6,621 bases of DNA from Candidatus Portiera sp. GTDB taxonomy: Bacteria > Pseudomonadota > Gammaproteobacteria > CBDBNL01 > JAAOII01. Made by a program: the position numbers and the translations under genes. Numbering within the stretch: the stretch's first letter is position 1; every line of letters begins with the position of its first letter. This document shows positions 5,264-6,621 of this stretch, in pieces. The DNA is taken from contig JAAOII010000019.1 in the NCBI GenBank assembly GCA_015163845.1, positions 1-6,621 of the forward strand. Direction: 5' to 3'. The notes under the pieces were generated by a model, which worked only from the letters and a program-made list of their open reading frames with translations, had not been told where the DNA came from and made no database searches.

Positions 5264-5316
5264 ATAATTATTTTTTGTTTCTAAATTATTTGTATGTTAG
5301 ATATTAAACTCTGCAC

Positions 5317-6363
5317 TCAACTGCCCTGCTGATACTTGCGTGCCATCTTCTCCAAGTTGAGAGGTTTGATCTTATCAGCCATTCCGGCAGCACCAAATTG
5401 CTCTAAACGTTCTTTAACTATTGCTTTTTGTGCGTCAATTGTCTCAATGAAATATTTGCGTGGGTCAAACTCAGCTTTGTTCTCATTGAGATAACGTCTT
5501 AAAGTTCCAGTTACAGACAAACGTAAATCAGTATCAATGTTGACCTTACGCACACCATTTTTAATTCCTTCTTGAATCTCTTTCACTGGCACACCATAGG
5601 TTTCACGAATCTCACCACCATTATCATTGATAATCTTCAACCACTCCTGTGGCACGCTGGAAGAACCATGCATTACTAGATGAGTATTTGGCAGACGTGA
5701 ATGAATTTCTTTTATCCGTTGGATAGACAAGACCTCACCAGTTGGTGGTTTGGTAAACTTGTAGGCGCCATGGCTTGTGCCAATGGCAATAGCCAAGGCA
5801 TCCACACCAGTTCTCTTGACAAACTCTGCCGCCTCTTGTGGGTCTGTAAGCATCTGCTCACGAGTTAGTTTGCCTTCAGCTCCATGGCCGTCTTCTTTGT
5901 CGGCTTCACCTGTCTCAAGCGAACCGAGACAACCCAATTCACCCTCCACAGAAACACCTCCAGCATGTGCCATATCCACAACCTTTTTAGTGACCGTGAC
6001 ATTATATTCGAAATCAGCTGGGGTCTTCATATCATCAAGCAAAGAACCATCCATCATCACTGAAGTAAAGCCAAGTTGAATTGATCTTTGGCAAATGTCT
6101 GGCGAGGCACCATGGTCTTGATGCATACACAGAGGTATGTGGGGGAACTCTTCAGCAGCGGCTAAAATTAGATGCCTTAAGAATGCGGATCCTGCATACT
6201 TGCGGGCACCAGAAGATGCCTGCACTATGACGGGAGCAGATGCCTCAGAAGCACCCTCCATTATGGCACGCATTTGTTCCATATTATTTACATTGAATGC
6301 TGGAAGACCATAACTATTTTCTGCTGCATGATCTAGGAGTTGTCTTAGTGTGATTAAAGCCAT
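5317..6363 (-). CDS. fba: Class II fructose-bisphosphate aldolase, Calvin-cycle subtype
   Basis: A zinc-dependent aldolase that reversibly cleaves fructose 1,6-bisphosphate to dihydroxyacetone phosphate and glyceraldehyde 3-phosphate; cytosolic. The 348-residue protein has the subtype's start [27 protein letters not shown]. It has catalytic Asp83 and zinc-ligand His84 in [15 protein letters not shown] (141-150), the metal-ligand His198 in GTSHGAYKF, His232 in MHGSSSVP, and NIDTD (275-279) of the phosphate site. This subtype is found both in autotrophs (CbbA) and in many heterotrophic proteobacteria, so it does not prove CO2 fixation; no other Calvin gene is in the window. A weak AGG lies 10 bases before the ATG. 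It sits 86 bp downstream of pyrB and 53 bp upstream of metK. Confidence 0.96.
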   Translation of the reverse strand: MALITLRQLLDHAAENSYGLPAFNVNNMEQMRAIMEGASEASAPVIVQASSGARKYAGSAFLRHLILAAAEEFPHIPLCMHQDHGASPDICQRSIQLGFTSVMMDGSLLDDMKTPADFEYNVTVTKKVVDMAHAGGVSVEGELGCLGSLETGEADKEDGHGAEGKLTREQMLTDPQEAAEFVKRTGVDALAIAIGTSHGAYKFTKPPTGEVLSIQRIKEIHSRLPNTHLVMHGSSSVPQEWLKIINDNGGEIRETYGVPVKEIQEGIKNGVRKVNIDTDLRLSVTGTLRRYLNENKAEFDPRKYFIETIDAQKAIVKERLEQFGAAGMADKIKPLNLEKMARKYQQGS

Positions 6364-6428
6364 AAAATATTTACCTATTATTACTTAATTAAATTAAAAA
6401 TGAATTTACAATAACCGCCCTTATATTT

Positions 6429-6434
6429 ATTATA
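6429..6434 (-). promoter_or_regulatory. Candidate -10 element upstream of fba
   Basis: On the minus strand a perfect TATAAT lies 66 bp before the fba start codon, in the 86-bp gap after pyrB. No good -35 hexamer is seen at the usual spacing, and there is no extended -10 TGn. It may give fba its own promoter, but the surroundings are AT-rich. Confidence 0.3.
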
Positions 6435-6449
6435 CAGCATTCCCAGCAA

Positions 6450-6621
<172 letters not shown>

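Noticed and set aside
5264..5316. SAM-responsive riboswitch upstream of metK
   Set aside because: The gap is 53 bp, AT-rich and shows no helix set; too short for the known SAM riboswitch classes found upstream of metK.
5777..6079. Plus-strand open frame of 100 codons opposite fba
   Set aside because: It is rich in Ser/Pro/Thr as expected from antisense reading of the aldolase; no family resemblance.
5317..6363. Evidence for an autotrophic Calvin cycle
   Set aside because: The aldolase subtype is shared by many heterotrophs, and no RuBisCO, phosphoribulokinase or other cbb gene is in the window.

Overview
The window looks like a piece of chromosome from an AT-rich gammaproteobacterium. The evidence is an ErpA-type A-type carrier very close to the enterobacterial protein, a DUF539/NqrM-like protein that belongs with the Na+-NQR respiratory complex, a proteobacterial 'Calvin-type' class II fructose-bisphosphate aldolase, and gammaproteobacterial MetK, AroE and HemW. 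No mobile-element gene, CRISPR array, tRNA or rRNA is visible. I cannot name the genus.

Layout. Positions 1-821 hold a tandem duplication. Each unit contains a minus-strand gene for a small exported His/Asp-rich protein, a divergent AT-rich spacer, and the first codons of aroE on the plus strand. The left unit is cut by the window edge: only the first 28 codons of its small gene are present, and its aroE part is a 20-codon stub. The right unit is complete and leads into the full aroE (788-1954, shikimate dehydrogenase). From 6621 down to 1988 all genes run on the minus strand in the order pyrB (3' end only), fba, metK, nqrM-like, erpA, hemW. Gaps are 86, 53, 19 and 67 bp, and erpA and hemW overlap. 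aroE and hemW converge with 33 bp between them. No stretch over 300 bp lacks a gene.

How the genes relate. The minus-strand run mixes pyrimidine synthesis, glycolysis/gluconeogenesis or the Calvin cycle, S-adenosylmethionine synthesis, membrane Fe delivery to Na+-NQR, Fe-S cluster delivery, and heme trafficking. The last four share a loose theme: MetK makes the S-adenosylmethionine that a radical-SAM protein such as HemW binds, ErpA carries Fe-S clusters, NqrM supplies iron to a respiratory complex, and HemW is a heme chaperone. Whether they form one transcript is inference.

The two most unusual things are: (1) the tandemly duplicated small metal-ligand-rich protein gene, whose coding start is identical between copies while the spacer has diverged; and (2) in-frame tandem DNA repeats of 9, 12 and 15 bp at six sites in two adjacent housekeeping genes, aroE and hemW. 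These inflate the proteins to 388 and 507 residues, against about 272 and 378 in E. coli, while visible catalytic motifs stay intact. No comparable repeats are seen in erpA, metK or fba.
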